Below the pieces are notes generated by a model. The model made no database searches. It saw only the letters and a list, made by a program, of their open reading frames with translations, and was not told the DNA's origin. Below are positions 8,731-18,055 of a DNA stretch of 64,000 nucleotides, piece by piece. The stretch covers positions 1,426,001 to 1,490,000 of the forward strand of contig NZ_CP027194.1 of assembly GCF_002970935.1 (NCBI RefSeq), written 5' to 3'. The translations under genes were made by a program, and so were the position numbers. How positions within the stretch are numbered: the first letter of the stretch is position 1; each line of letters opens with the position of its first letter. Origin of the DNA: Lactobacillus sp. CBA3606 (GTDB lineage: Bacteria; Bacillota; Bacilli; Lactobacillales; Lactobacillaceae).

Positions 8731-9522
8731 ATGGAACATAATCGCGTTTTACGACTAGATCACGGTATTAATTTTCGTGAACTAGGCGGTTACCAGACCA
8801 CTGGTGGCCAGACGATTAAATGGCAAAAATTATTACGTTGTGGTGGGATGTCGCTACTTAGTCCCCACGACCTCACTTATTTAGACCAATACGGATTACG
8901 TTACGATATTGACTTACGGCAAGCGAGTGAAGCCCAGTTATCACCTGACCGCTACCCACAAAGTACCCACTATCGTAATACTTCCGTCTATCCGTTCACC
9001 GATAACCGCCGTTTTGACCGGCGCCTCAAACGGTTAATCAAACGGATGATTATTGACGATAGTTTTAATGCCCAAACCTACGCTCAAATGGTCACTGACA
9101 GTCATCCGATTAAAGTTTGGCAACACCTGTTTGCAACACTTTTAGCTAACGACCAGCCGAATCAATCCCTCGTGTTTCACTGTGCCGCGGGTAAAGATCG
9201 AACTGGCGTAGCGGGTGCCTTAATCATGACCGCTTTAGACGTCCCACGTGATACCATTATGCAAGATTACTTGTTAACCAATGCCGTCTTTATGGCCGCT
9301 GATGAGCTCGACAACGATACCATCATTACTGAAGCCAACAATGGTGACTTAGCCAGCCATTTTAATACCGCCTTAGCGGTCGAAGCAGATAATTTAAAAA
9401 TGGTATTTCATGTTTTCGATGATTTATACGGTGGTGGTCGTGGCTACCTCCGTGAGGCGCTCGGTTTAAGCCTGGCCGACCTTAATGAGTTAAAACAGCT
9501 TTATTTAGATGACCCTGCATAA
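8731..9522 (+). CDS. Protein tyrosine/serine phosphatase, IphP-like
   Basis: 263 residues. The phosphatase signature CX5R is present as 'HCAAGKDRTG' near residues 149-158, with the N-terminal 'NFRELGGY' and 'RCGGMSLLSPHD' segments typical of the Y_phosphatase3 family. Such enzymes dephosphorylate proteins or inositol phosphates. No signal peptide, so cytoplasmic. Start ATG 8731 with GAGGTAA upstream. Converges on the cardiolipin synthase gene with a shared terminator. Confidence 0.88.
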   Translation: MEHNRVLRLDHGINFRELGGYQTTGGQTIKWQKLLRCGGMSLLSPHDLTYLDQYGLRYDIDLRQASEAQLSPDRYPQSTHYRNTSVYPFTDNRRFDRRLKRLIKRMIIDDSFNAQTYAQMVTDSHPIKVWQHLFATLLANDQPNQSLVFHCAAGKDRTGVAGALIMTALDVPRDTIMQDYLLTNAVFMAADELDNDTIITEANNGDLASHFNTALAVEADNLKMVFHVFDDLYGGGRGYLREALGLSLADLNELKQLYLDDPA

Positions 9523-9532
9523 AACGTGCACA

Positions 9533-9578
9533 AAAATAGTCGCTACAAGCATGTGATGACTGCTTGTAGCGACTATTT
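9533..9578. terminator. Bidirectional terminator
   Basis: AAATAGTCGCTACAAGC pairs with GCTTGTAGCGACTATTT around an 11-base loop; serves both the phosphatase and cls. Its ACAAGC/GCTTGT core distantly resembles the CAAGAATT terminator family in this window. Confidence 0.9.
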
Positions 9579-9592
9579 GACTTGCTTGATTT

Positions 9593-11047
9593 TTATAAAA
9601 TTGGTGATAACAATCGTGAAAATGTTTGTTTAAACTTCAACCAAAAGGGCTGATCTTTAAAGTCTTGGACCGTCACTAAACTACTCAACGCTTGATCTTT
9701 TAAGAAGATTTCTTCAAGCTCTTGTGCCAATTCGGTATCATACAAAAAGGCATTCACTTCAAAGTTCAACTTAAAGCTCCGGAAATCAAGATTAGCTGAT
9801 CCAACTGACCCAACCTGACCATCAATCACGATGGTCTTCGCATGAATAAAGCCATTATTATAATAATAAATTTTCACACCGGCTTCAGCTAATTCGCGCG
9901 CATAATATTGCGTGGCTCGATAGACAAAGGCATGATCGGGCTTATCAGGCACGATAATCCGGACATCAACCCCTGACATGGCCGCAATTCGGATGGCATC
10001 TAAAACTGAGTCATCAGGAATCAAGTATGGCGATTGAATCCATAGACGATGCTGGGCCGTCATGATCATTTTAATATAGCCCATCTTAATTTGTTCACCA
10101 TCATTATCTGGACCACTCGAAACAATTTGTAACGAGGTGTTCCCTTTAACTTTGATAACTGGAAACATTTCGGCATTGGGTTCAATGCGATGTTCAGCAT
10201 CCGTGGCGTTCCAGTCCCGAACAAACCGTTCTTGTAATTCAAAGACCCCGGAACCCACAATTCTCAAATGCGTATCCCGCCAATAGCCAAATTTCTTATC
10301 ACGGCCAAGATACTGGTCACCAACGTTAAACCCACCGACATACCCTACTTGACCATCAACAACGACAATCTTACGATGATCCCGAAAGTTAAGGCGGAAG
10401 TCCAAGATTGCCGAATGCCCGCCTAAGAATGGCCGCGCATGCCCGCCTAATTCTTCCAAGTGTTTGAAGAAACTCTTGAACGTGCCCATTGACCCCCAAG
10501 GATCATAGACAACGCGGACATCGACGCCGGCAGCCGCTTTTCGTTCCAATAAATGTAATAATTCATTACCGATCTTATCGTTGTAAAAAGTATAGTACTC
10601 CACATGGACATGGTGCTGTGCAGCTTCAATATCTTTGAACAGCGCCTGAAACTTTTCATGCCCATCCGTAAAAATCTTGACCTGATTCTTACGACTGAGT
10701 AAAGCGCCATCGGAATTCAAGAAAAGACTAACCATCCCACGTACGGAACTGGTAACCGCATCAGCGGGCATTAATTCCGACCCCAGCTCATTGCGTTGCC
10801 GTTGAATCATCTCTTCTAATCGAATTTGGGTTTCTTTCTTCAACCGAAACATCCGATTTTTCGGTAACTTCCGCCCCAAAAAAGCGTATGCGATAAAGCC
10901 CACAACTGGAATCATGATTAAAACTAATAACCATGCCCAAGTGGCGGCAATATCGCGGCGATCTCTAAATACCGTCACAACGGCAGCAATCGCATTGATA
11001 ATAACTATGACGTTCATAACTGGCAAAATGTATTGCACTTGTGGCAC
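9593..11047 (-). CDS. cls: Cardiolipin synthase
   Basis: 484 residues, full length for bacterial Cls. Two N-terminal membrane spans (residues 10-30 and 36-56) are followed by two phospholipase-D domains, each with an HKD motif: 'HRKIVVVD' near residue 223 and 'HAKTIVID' near 402. The enzyme joins two phosphatidylglycerol molecules at the membrane. The GTG at 11047 directly abuts AGGTGG; a GTG three codons later (11038) has better spacing and may be the true start. Confidence 0.95.
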   Translation of the reverse strand: MPQVQYILPVMNVIVIINAIAAVVTVFRDRRDIAATWAWLLVLIMIPVVGFIAYAFLGRKLPKNRMFRLKKETQIRLEEMIQRQRNELGSELMPADAVTSSVRGMVSLFLNSDGALLSRKNQVKIFTDGHEKFQALFKDIEAAQHHVHVEYYTFYNDKIGNELLHLLERKAAAGVDVRVVYDPWGSMGTFKSFFKHLEELGGHARPFLGGHSAILDFRLNFRDHRKIVVVDGQVGYVGGFNVGDQYLGRDKKFGYWRDTHLRIVGSGVFELQERFVRDWNATDAEHRIEPNAEMFPVIKVKGNTSLQIVSSGPDNDGEQIKMGYIKMIMTAQHRLWIQSPYLIPDDSVLDAIRIAAMSGVDVRIIVPDKPDHAFVYRATQYYARELAEAGVKIYYYNNGFIHAKTIVIDGQVGSVGSANLDFRSFKLNFEVNAFLYDTELAQELEEIFLKDQALSSLVTVQDFKDQPFWLKFKQTFSRLLSPIL

Positions 11048-11168
11048 CCACCTATTTTAATGATAAATTCATTTTACCGCAGATAGCCATGAGATAATAA
11101 CATTTTGCGACGATAATCATTGCTTTTTTCGCAGAAAACGGCAATAATTTCGTCAGGGAGGGACCTCA

Positions 11169-11318
11169 ATGTTAGCCATGTTAGGAATTCACGGACTAGG
11201 GCCACTGCGGCTATTTCATTTAACCGAGCGCGCCGCTGGGCCCAAAGGTGCGATTGGCCTCTTATTAATTGTTGTTTTGTTAGTCGTTGCCTATCGTTAT
11301 TATCGACGTCATCATTAA
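11169..11318 (+). CDS. Small membrane protein, 49 residues, unknown
   Basis: Translation from ATG 11169 gives a basic/amphipathic N-terminal half and one transmembrane segment, 'IGLLLIVVLLVVAY' (residues 29-42), followed by the basic tail RYYRRHH. A strong ribosome site GGGAGGG stands six bases before the ATG, which is the main support. A longer open frame at 11120-11323 in another register lacks a ribosome site. The gene is followed by a terminator, so it is probably transcribed alone. Function unknown; the single-span, positive-inside layout would put the C-terminus in the cytoplasm. Confidence 0.65.
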   Translation: MLAMLGIHGLGPLRLFHLTERAAGPKGAIGLLLIVVLLVVAYRYYRRHH

Positions 11319-11357
11319 AATAATTACCGCCAGCTTACTAGCTGTGCGACTTGAACC

Positions 11358-11415
11358 AAAGCAACTAATTACTGCAAGAATTTTATGACTTCTTACAGCA
11401 ATTGGTTGCTTTTTC
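11358..11415 (+). terminator. Terminator, CAAGAATT family member
   Basis: Outer stem AGCAACTAATT/AATTGGTTGCT and inner CTGCAAGAA/TTCTTACAG, followed by five T. One of several terminators here with a TGCAAGAATT-type core. Confidence 0.8.
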
Positions 11416-11599
11416 AACCCCAGGGGCCTGCTTTTAAAAATGCCAACCGTTATCACCGGCACTGATTAAGTTATGAATCAGACCTAACCGATTGCATACT
11501 AACTTAACAATCGGTTGATTTTGATAACCAATCCTAACGCTCACGTGACCGAGCTAGTATAGTTAAAGCCATCACGATAGGGGGAGGCAACTCAGCACG

Positions 11600-13627
11600 A
11601 TGGAAAAGCAAAAAATGCCAACGCGGTCATTGATGGGCATGTTAATTACCTTAGGAGTGGTCTATGGCGATATTGGAACATCGCCATTATATGTCATGAA
11701 CGCCATTATTAATGATGCTGGGCCACTAAAAAAAGCCACGCCCACCTATGTCATCGGCTCAGTCTCCTTAATCTTTTGGACCTTAATGCTGATCACTACC
11801 ATTAAATATGTCATTATCGCCTTACAAGCTGATAACCACCACGAAGGTGGCATTTTTGCGCTCTATGCCTTAGTGCGCCGCCGGTCTAAGTGGCTAATAG
11901 TCGTCGCTTTAGTGGGTGGCGCCGCCCTCTTAGCCGACGGAACTTTGACACCAGCCGTGACGGTAACTTCTGCAGTTGAAGGTCTCCGGGGACTACCTGG
12001 TACCGCTGGCTTTAGTCAGCATCCGTTGCTCGTCCCCCTAACCGTCACCATTATTTTAGTGGGCTTATTCATGATTCAAAACTTTGGCACCACTGGGATT
12101 GGTCGCGCATTTGGACCGATTATGTTAGTCTGGTTCACCTTTTTAGGCCTTGCCGGTTTAGCAAATATTGGACAGGCTCCTCAGATTTTAAAGGCACTTT
12201 CACCTTGGTATGCCGTCCAAATCTTATTCAGTCCGACTAATAAAACTGGAATTTTTATTTTAGGTAGTGTCTTTTTAGCCACGACCGGGGCCGAAGCACT
12301 CTACTCGGATATGGGCCACGTCGGTAAGGCCAATATTAAAGCAACCTGGCCGTTCATCTACCTCATGTTAACCTTAAATTATTTAGGCCAAGGCGCTTGG
12401 ATTATTCAGCACGCGCAACAACCAGCCTATCGCGAGGCCTTGAATTTAAATCCTTTTTATGAAATGATTCCAGCTAATTTTAAAGTTGCTATTATTATTC
12501 TCGCTACCCTTGCCGCCATCATCGCATCTCAAGCCTTAATCACGGGCTCTTATACCTTGGTCGATGAAGCAATCGGGTTAAAATTTCTCCCCCGGATGGT
12601 CATCAAACACCCCAGTAAAGTCCGTAGTCAAATCTACATTAGCACCGTTAATTGGTTACTATGCGGCGGCACCTTAACGATTGTCTGGCTATTCCAGACA
12701 TCGGCTCGCATGGAAGCGGCTTATGGTTTGGCAATTACCATCACCATGCTGATGACGACTATTTTATTGACTCAATTTGTTCAAATGAAGGGCCATTTTG
12801 GCTGGTCATTGGTTTTACTGATTGCCTTTGGGACACTGGAAACCACCTTTTTAATCGCCAGTCTGACTAAATTCATTCACGGCGGCTACCTCACCTTGGG
12901 GCTCACCCTACTAATCTTTCTTGTGATGGTCACTTGGTATTTTGGTAATCGACGCCGGTTACAATACAACCGGGATGAAGAACAGGTCAGTCTACTCGAT
13001 TATCGCCATCAGCTCACCCAGTTAAGCCATGATGACCGCTATCCCTTATTCGCAACTAATCTAGTCTACTTAGCCAAAGTCGATGCTCAATATCGACTCA
13101 AACGGGCGATTTTATATTCCATCTTAGATAAACAACCCAAACGAGCGAAAGTTTACTGGTTTATTACGATTAACGAAACTAATCAACCCTATGATTGTAA
13201 CTATACAGTTGATATGTTGGAGACTCGGAATATCGTCGAAGTTCAACTCAATCTTGGCTTCAAAAAGTCACAACACGTTAACATCTATTTGCGGCGCATT
13301 GTTACCCACCTGATTGCCAACCGGATTATTGACCCACAACATCCGCATTACGGGACCATCAAGCATCGCCAAGTTGGTGATTTCAAATTCGTCGTTCAAA
13401 ATCAACAACTGATGGACCTAACCAGTTATCCGAAGATGCATCAGCTGGACCGCTTATTAATCGGGGGCCGGGTCTTCTTACAAAACATTACGCCGTCACC
13501 AGCCGTTTGGTATGGCTTGGAGTTTAGCGACGTTCTTGAAGAAACAATCCCACTGTTCACCACCCCAGCAACGGATGCTACCCTCACTAATCACACCATC
13601 TGCCATCAGTTAAAGCCACCAAAATAA
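11600..13627 (+). CDS. kup: Low-affinity potassium uptake permease Kup
   Basis: 675 residues, full length. The start '[14 protein letters not shown]' is the signature of the KUP/HAK/KT family, and '[12 protein letters not shown]' and '[18 protein letters not shown]' follow as expected. About twelve membrane spans fill residues 15-450, and a soluble C-terminal domain covers 455-675. Imports potassium, probably with protons. Ribosome site GGGGGAGG lies 12 bases before the ATG. I looked for a c-di-AMP riboswitch in the short leader and saw none. Confidence 0.95.
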   Translation: MEKQKMPTRSLMGMLITLGVVYGDIGTSPLYVMNAIINDAGPLKKATPTYVIGSVSLIFWTLMLITTIKYVIIALQADNHHEGGIFALYALVRRRSKWLIVVALVGGAALLADGTLTPAVTVTSAVEGLRGLPGTAGFSQHPLLVPLTVTIILVGLFMIQNFGTTGIGRAFGPIMLVWFTFLGLAGLANIGQAPQILKALSPWYAVQILFSPTNKTGIFILGSVFLATTGAEALYSDMGHVGKANIKATWPFIYLMLTLNYLGQGAWIIQHAQQPAYREALNLNPFYEMIPANFKVAIIILATLAAIIASQALITGSYTLVDEAIGLKFLPRMVIKHPSKVRSQIYISTVNWLLCGGTLTIVWLFQTSARMEAAYGLAITITMLMTTILLTQFVQMKGHFGWSLVLLIAFGTLETTFLIASLTKFIHGGYLTLGLTLLIFLVMVTWYFGNRRRLQYNRDEEQVSLLDYRHQLTQLSHDDRYPLFATNLVYLAKVDAQYRLKRAILYSILDKQPKRAKVYWFITINETNQPYDCNYTVDMLETRNIVEVQLNLGFKKSQHVNIYLRRIVTHLIANRIIDPQHPHYGTIKHRQVGDFKFVVQNQQLMDLTSYPKMHQLDRLLIGGRVFLQNITPSPAVWYGLEFSDVLEETIPLFTTPATDATLTNHTICHQLKPPK

Positions 13628-13657
13628 CCCGTTTTGGCCCCTTTGATGACCGACGCT

Positions 13658-13703
13658 AAATAGGCACCGCAAGAATTTTGTTAATTCTTGCGGTGCCTAT
13701 TTT
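13658..13703. terminator. Bidirectional terminator, CAAGAATT family
   Basis: AAATAGGCACCGCAAGAATT pairs with AATTCTTGCGGTGCCTATTT around a TTGTT-type loop. Lies between kup and the converging AI-2E-type gene. Confidence 0.9.
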
Positions 13704-13749
13704 CTGTTATGCGACACTTTTGCATGGCCCACTGCTTAAGCCCCCGCCG

Positions 13750-14781
13750 TTATTTCTTAGTTGCCACCCGTTTTTGTTCAGAATCCTGGACGCCAATAAT
13801 ATCTAAGAAGAACGCTACAATCGGAATCCCGACAATCAAGCCCCAAGCGCCTAATAAGCTTTCCATAATAATCAGCGTAATAAAGGTAGCAAAAACGGGT
13901 AAATCAGTCCGATCCGCCATTAACCGTGGATGTAAGAAATAAGACTCAAAAGCATGCACGAGAATGACAAGGACGATAATTTCGGCAACATAGACGACGC
14001 CGCCCGCAGCAAACGCCAACAACGTCAATGGAATCATCGACAAGAGTACCCCCGCAACTGGGACTAGTCCTAAGATAAAGACAATAATCGACAACACTAA
14101 GATACTGGGCATCCCAATAATAAAGAAACCAATGGTCATTAAAATTGTGTTGATGGTACAAATAATCAATTGGGTCTCAATAATTTTGCCAAGAATTAAA
14201 ATGAATTTATGGGCTAAATAGTAGACATTTTTAAAGAAGCGACTGAATTTTGAATTTAAAAATTGCCGGCCAAAACTCATCATCCGGCCCCGAGTTAACG
14301 TGAAAATAAAGCTTAAAAAAATCGCGAGAATCACATGGGTGAAGCCAGTCCCGACATGACTGATTTCTTTAACCCCAGTCACTAATAACGACTTACTATT
14401 TTGGATTAACTCACTACTATGAATCGCCTTATTAATCCAAGTATCAATATTTTTATTCAAAACTGGATGATGGGTGATGGCCTTCGCCAACATATCTGGA
14501 ATGACTTTGAGCTGCGCAATTAAAGTCGGCGCGGCGTAAGACAAGGCGCCAATAAAAATCCCCAAGACCAAGACATAGACGACAATGGCCGCCAACCAAT
14601 ACGGTAGATGAGTTTTTAAATTCAACCAATGGCTCACTTTTACCCCTAAAAAGGCAAAAATCGTCGTTAATAAAATAACCGTCGCAAAGCCCCGCATTAA
14701 GTAAACGATAATCATTAAAAATAGTAATGTTAAGTAAAGCGTAATATCATCGCGTTTAAAAAAACGACTGATTCGATCCAT
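13750..14781 (-). CDS. AI-2E family transporter (PF01594 type)
   Basis: 343 residues with about eight membrane spans arranged as in the TqsA/YdiK/PerM family: two N-terminal hairpins, a soluble stretch at residues 75-135, and a glycine- and proline-rich C-terminal membrane block ('ILGLVPVAGVLLSMIPL'). Members export quorum-sensing autoinducer-2 or, in other cases, act as sodium/proton exchangers, so the substrate is open. ATG 14781 is chosen because GGGGGAT lies five bases upstream; an in-frame ATG at 14814 has no ribosome site. Confidence 0.85.
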   Translation of the reverse strand: MDRISRFFKRDDITLYLTLLFLMIIVYLMRGFATVILLTTIFAFLGVKVSHWLNLKTHLPYWLAAIVVYVLVLGIFIGALSYAAPTLIAQLKVIPDMLAKAITHHPVLNKNIDTWINKAIHSSELIQNSKSLLVTGVKEISHVGTGFTHVILAIFLSFIFTLTRGRMMSFGRQFLNSKFSRFFKNVYYLAHKFILILGKIIETQLIICTINTILMTIGFFIIGMPSILVLSIIVFILGLVPVAGVLLSMIPLTLLAFAAGGVVYVAEIIVLVILVHAFESYFLHPRLMADRTDLPVFATFITLIIMESLLGAWGLIVGIPIVAFFLDIIGVQDSEQKRVATKK

Positions 14782-14889
14782 GAACAATCCCCCAAATCTT
14801 TTGCTAGTTGTCATTATAGCATTGCCTGAAACTCAGCGGGGACCCGGTCACTTCATTGGTTGACATTTGACCTGAAAGCCAGTAAGATA

Positions 14890-15161
14890 AACCATAATAT
14901 TAGAGAACGATTAAAAGATGAGTAAATCAGGTGACTGTCCAGCGAGTATCGGGTTGATGAAACGATATCAGGCGGCTGATTGAAGATGGTCTGGTTTAAA
15001 AGTTCGTAGCTTTGGCTACCGACATCACTGCCCGTTAACGCAGTTGCGGATTACTTGTAGTCCGATTGAGGAAGTTAGTGCAACCTAGCTTCGAACTCAG
15101 GTGGTAACCCGACCAACGTCGTCCTGATTGATTTAACGATCAATTAGGACGGTTTTTTTGT
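14890..15161 (+). ncRNA. T-box riboswitch, probably methionine-specific
   Basis: The antiterminator-type T-box sequence AGGTGGTAACCCGACC is at 15099-15114, followed by a terminator CGTCCTGATTGAT/ATCAATTAGGACG and seven T (15119-15161). The 5' half (from GAGAACGA near 14904) can form Stem I. ATG at 14986-14988 in the context GAAGATGG is the best specifier candidate, giving methionine. This fits the MetE-like gene downstream. The specifier call is inference; the T-box and terminator are seen directly. Confidence 0.8.
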
Positions 15162-15198
15162 TCAAAAATAATTAATTTATAAGGAGTGTAATTCAATT

Positions 15199-16326
15199 AT
15201 GACAACTTTAACCCAAACAATTCCCTTTCATTACGATGTGGTGGGGAGCTTATTACGCCCAGCCAGCCTCAAGCAGGCCCATGCACAACTTGCAGCTGGT
15301 GAAATAACCCCCGCAGCCGAATTAAAGTCACAACAAACGGAAATCAAACGCATTGTCGCCGAACAGGTCAAATTAGGCTTGCAGGCCGTTACTGATGGTG
15401 AATTTTCACGTAGCTGGTGGCATTTAGACTTTCTTTGGGGCCTCAATGGCGTTGATAAATATGACTATCATCAGAGTTACAAGTTCAAAGGCGACCACAC
15501 GCGGACCGATAACGCTGAACTAACTGGGAAAGTTGCTTTCAACCCCAACCACCCTTTCTTTGCGGCCTTTAGCTATCTTCAATCAATCGTGCCAGCGGGA
15601 ATCTTAGCAAAACAAACAATTCCGTCACCGACGATGTTATTTCGAGATAACCGTAGTGACAATTGGGCGCAATTCTATGATAGCTGGGAAGCTTACCTGA
15701 CTGATTTAGCTCAAGCTTATCACGCCACGCTACAACACTTTTATGACTTGGGCTGTCGCTATATCCAACTTGATGACACCACTTGGGCTTTCTTAATTAG
15801 CAAGCTCAACGATGACACCCTGACAGCAAGCGAACAGGCGCACTTCCATCAAATGGCAACCGATGCCGTGCAAGTCATTAACGCCAGTTTGGCTGACTTA
15901 CCTGCTGACTTAAAGGTCACGACCCATATCTGTCGTGGAAACTTCAAGTCGACCTACCTCTTCTCTGGAAGTTATCAAGTCGTCGCTAAATATTTAGGCC
16001 AATTACATTATGACGGGTTATTCTTGGAATACGATAATGCCCGCGCCGGTAACTTCGATGTTTTAGACCAAATCTGGAACGGTGATCCGCACAAACAACT
16101 GGTTTTAGGCTTAGTCACCTCAAAGTTTCCAGCACTCGAGCAGCCAGCCGACTTAATCGCTCGGATTAAGTCAGCAGCGACTAAAGTGCCGCTAGCTAAC
16201 TTAGCGTTATCAACCCAATGCGGCTTTGCTTCCACTGAAGAAGGTAATGAGCTAACTGAAGCTGAACAATGGGCGAAGTTAGCCCTAGTCATTAAAACGG
16301 CGCAAACCGTTTGGTCAAAAGCATAA
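15199..16326 (+). CDS. MetE-like methyltransferase (cobalamin-independent methionine synthase C-terminal family)
   Basis: 375 residues, i.e. only the catalytic half of MetE, as in B. subtilis YxjG/YxjH. The N-terminal 'FHYDVVGSLLRPASLKQA' and 'VTDGEFSRSWWHLDFLWG' are the family's substrate-binding segments; 'THICRGNF' (His and Cys zinc ligands, near residue 240) and 'LSTQCGFAS' (zinc Cys, near 338) are retained. Predicted to methylate homocysteine, probably with a folate or other methyl donor; the missing N-terminal domain leaves the donor uncertain. Control by the upstream T-box supports a methionine role. Confidence 0.85.
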   Translation: MTTLTQTIPFHYDVVGSLLRPASLKQAHAQLAAGEITPAAELKSQQTEIKRIVAEQVKLGLQAVTDGEFSRSWWHLDFLWGLNGVDKYDYHQSYKFKGDHTRTDNAELTGKVAFNPNHPFFAAFSYLQSIVPAGILAKQTIPSPTMLFRDNRSDNWAQFYDSWEAYLTDLAQAYHATLQHFYDLGCRYIQLDDTTWAFLISKLNDDTLTASEQAHFHQMATDAVQVINASLADLPADLKVTTHICRGNFKSTYLFSGSYQVVAKYLGQLHYDGLFLEYDNARAGNFDVLDQIWNGDPHKQLVLGLVTSKFPALEQPADLIARIKSAATKVPLANLALSTQCGFASTEEGNELTEAEQWAKLALVIKTAQTVWSKA

Positions 16327-16333
16327 CAATGTT

Positions 16334-16387
16334 AAAGGCATGTTGATTTTGAGTTAATTTTAACTCGCATCAACATGCCTTTTTTAT
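16334..16387. terminator. Terminator after MetE-like gene
   Basis: AAAGGCATGTTGAT pairs with ATCAACATGCCTTT across a long loop containing a nested GAGTTAA/TTAACTC hairpin; six T follow. Confidence 0.85.
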
Positions 16388-16407
16388 TTTGCTAATCATA
16401 ATTTTCC

Positions 16408-16791
16408 TTAATTGCGGGTCGTCCGTGAACGCCAACGTTTCCGCAGTGGATTGACTGACCGTGAATTGCTTGCTTTGACGGGGGCATTTAAGAGCACCAC
16501 GCCAATAATCACTGCCATGAAACCTAACAACTTCGTGCCACTCAAGACTTCGTCAAATGCGACAATCCCAATTAACCCGGTAATAGCGGTACCTACGCCC
16601 GCCCAAATAGCGTAACCTACACTCAGTGGGAGCTGTCGCAACGCCAATGAGAAGCTAAAGACGGCCAAACCGTACAACAACATACCTGCAATACCAATCC
16701 AGGTATACTCAAACCCATTGGAAAGCTTCAATAAGCTTGTCCCTAAAATTTCAATTCCAATCGCTACTAATAACTGTAACCATGCCCGCAT
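16408..16791 (-). CDS. SMR-family multidrug exporter subunit, second of a pair
   Basis: 127 residues with the four-span SMR fold: conserved membrane Glu in 'VAIGIEILGTSLLKLSNGF' (span 1), 'PLSVGYAIWAGVGTA' (span 3 signature) and 'GFMAVIIGVVLLN' (span 4). A basic tail of about 25 residues extends beyond the usual SMR length. Starts 17 bases after the first SMR gene, so they are co-transcribed. Paired SMRs such as EbrAB work as antiparallel heterodimers that export cationic compounds in exchange for protons; the drug range is unknown. Confidence 0.9.
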   Translation of the reverse strand: MRAWLQLLVAIGIEILGTSLLKLSNGFEYTWIGIAGMLLYGLAVFSFSLALRQLPLSVGYAIWAGVGTAITGLIGIVAFDEVLSGTKLLGFMAVIIGVVLLNAPVKASNSRSVNPLRKRWRSRTTRN

Positions 16792-16807
16792 CTGCGTCGA
16801 CCCCCTT

Positions 16808-17116
16808 TTAATGATTCAATAAAATTGCCCCGATAATAATCGCTACTAAGCCGCTAATTCGAGCCAAATTCAAGCGTTCCCGATACACCACCACTGCTAA
16901 GATCACAGTTGCAAATGTGCCGAAGCCAGCCCAAAGTGCATAGGTTATGCCTAATGGTAACGTCTGCATTGCTAACGTTACTAAGACTAACGAACTAAAG
17001 TACCCAATTAAAACCATCACGGTCGGTCCCAAATTTCGAAACCCGTTCGCCTTTTTCAAGAAAAAGCTCCCAACAACTTCCATCACAATCCCAATAAATA
17101 ACAAACCGTATGCCAT
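16808..17116 (-). CDS. SMR-family multidrug exporter subunit, first of a pair
   Basis: 102 residues, standard SMR length: 'IGIVMEVVGSFFLKKANGF' with the proton-binding Glu, 'TLPLGITYALWAGFGTFAT' and 'VAIIIGAILLNH'. Start taken at ATG 17116, six bases after GGAGGTG; the ATG at 17119 is also possible, and the longer frame to 17131 would begin inside the ribosome site. Forms a two-gene operon with the downstream SMR. A 12-bp palindrome lies about 80 bases upstream. Confidence 0.9.
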   Translation of the reverse strand: MAYGLLFIGIVMEVVGSFFLKKANGFRNLGPTVMVLIGYFSSLVLVTLAMQTLPLGITYALWAGFGTFATVILAVVVYRERLNLARISGLVAIIIGAILLNH

Positions 17117-17199
17117 CATTAGCACCTCCAAATTTAAGCTGTCCTACCATTCTAATCGAAAATAATTCGCAAGGCAATCAAAAAGACACACCTGGATGA

Positions 17200-17235
17200 T
17201 TACATTTTGATGACAAACTTGATATCAAAATGTAA
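17200..17235. promoter_or_regulatory. Perfect 12-bp inverted repeat upstream of the SMR pair
   Basis: TTACATTTTGAT and ATCAAAATGTAA are perfect complements separated by 12 bases. It is upstream of a likely promoter (TTGCCT, 17 bases, TAGAAT on the minus strand, about 17147-17177). With no T-run it is better read as a protein-binding site than a terminator. The binder is unknown. Confidence 0.5.
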
Positions 17236-17267
17236 AACTCAAGTTTGGCTTTAAAATTGGGACGACA

Positions 17268-17313
17268 AAAAAGCGCCAAGTCACCAAATTAGCTTGGTTA
17301 ACTTGTCGCTACA
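17268..17313 (-). terminator. Terminator of the hemolysin III gene
   Basis: On the minus strand AGCGACAAGTTAACCAA pairs imperfectly with TTGGTGACTTGGCGCT, then six T. Confidence 0.75.
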
Positions 17314-17324
17314 TTTTGAGTCGT

Positions 17325-17972
17325 TTAAATATAAAAATAGATTGAAAAATACATTAAGGCGGTCCCAATCATCACCGCAACATGCCAGATTACATGTAAG
17401 TATTTAATGTGAGGAATACTGTAAAGTAAGGCCCCTAGCGTGAAAGCCACGCCCCCGGCAACTAACAGCCAAAAACCCGTTAGCCCTAAATTCAACCATA
17501 ACTGCCGCCCGCCGGCTAAACACATCCAGCCCATCAAAACATAAATTACCGTCTCGACCTTATGTAACCGGCCCGGCCAAACGGCATTAACTGTGATGCC
17601 GGCTAGGGCTAGTGCCCAGATGGTCAACAAAATCGTCCAGCCCAACCAGCCCTTAATTGCTAACAGACTAAACGGGGTATAGGTGCCCGCAATCAGAACA
17701 TAGACACCACTGTGATCTAGAATTCGAAAGACTTCCCGCGCCCGGGTAAAATACAACCCGTGAAACAACATCGAACACGTATATAACACGACTAACGAAC
17801 ACCCATAAATCACAAAGGCCGTCCATTCCAATGCTTGTCCATCGTTATATGCTTTTAACATGAGAAAAACAAACCCAACGATACTTAAAATCAAGCCAAT
17901 TCCGTGGGTCACTGAATTCAAAACTTCATTGGTTATTTGATAACGTCGTGATGGTTGTTGCATGCTAATCAC
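17325..17972 (-). CDS. Hemolysin III / TrhA family membrane protein
   Basis: 215 residues with seven predicted spans, full family length. The PAQR/TrhA pattern is seen as 'NSVTHGIG' in span 1, 'SMLFHGLYF' and 'DHSGVYVLIAGTYTPF' in the middle, and 'HVIWHVAVMIG' in the last part; the His and Asp residues are the putative metal site. Despite the name, most such proteins are not toxins; B. subtilis YplQ and E. coli TrhA are linked to membrane-energy or lipid homeostasis. Single gene. Confidence 0.9.
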   Translation of the reverse strand: MISMQQPSRRYQITNEVLNSVTHGIGLILSIVGFVFLMLKAYNDGQALEWTAFVIYGCSLVVLYTCSMLFHGLYFTRAREVFRILDHSGVYVLIAGTYTPFSLLAIKGWLGWTILLTIWALALAGITVNAVWPGRLHKVETVIYVLMGWMCLAGGRQLWLNLGLTGFWLLVAGGVAFTLGALLYSIPHIKYLHVIWHVAVMIGTALMYFSIYFYI

Positions 17973-18055
17973 CTCAGATTTTCATTGTTTATAGCATACC
18001 ATCATATAGTGTTAATATCAACTTACCTAGTCAGTTAAACTAGATAGTGGTTAAC

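Noticed and set aside
11120-11323. 67-codon frame overlapping the 49-residue membrane protein
   Set aside because: No ribosome site; the other frame has GGGAGGG and a clear membrane span.
11416-11599. c-di-AMP riboswitch before kup
   Set aside because: The leader is short and lacks the conserved ydaO core.
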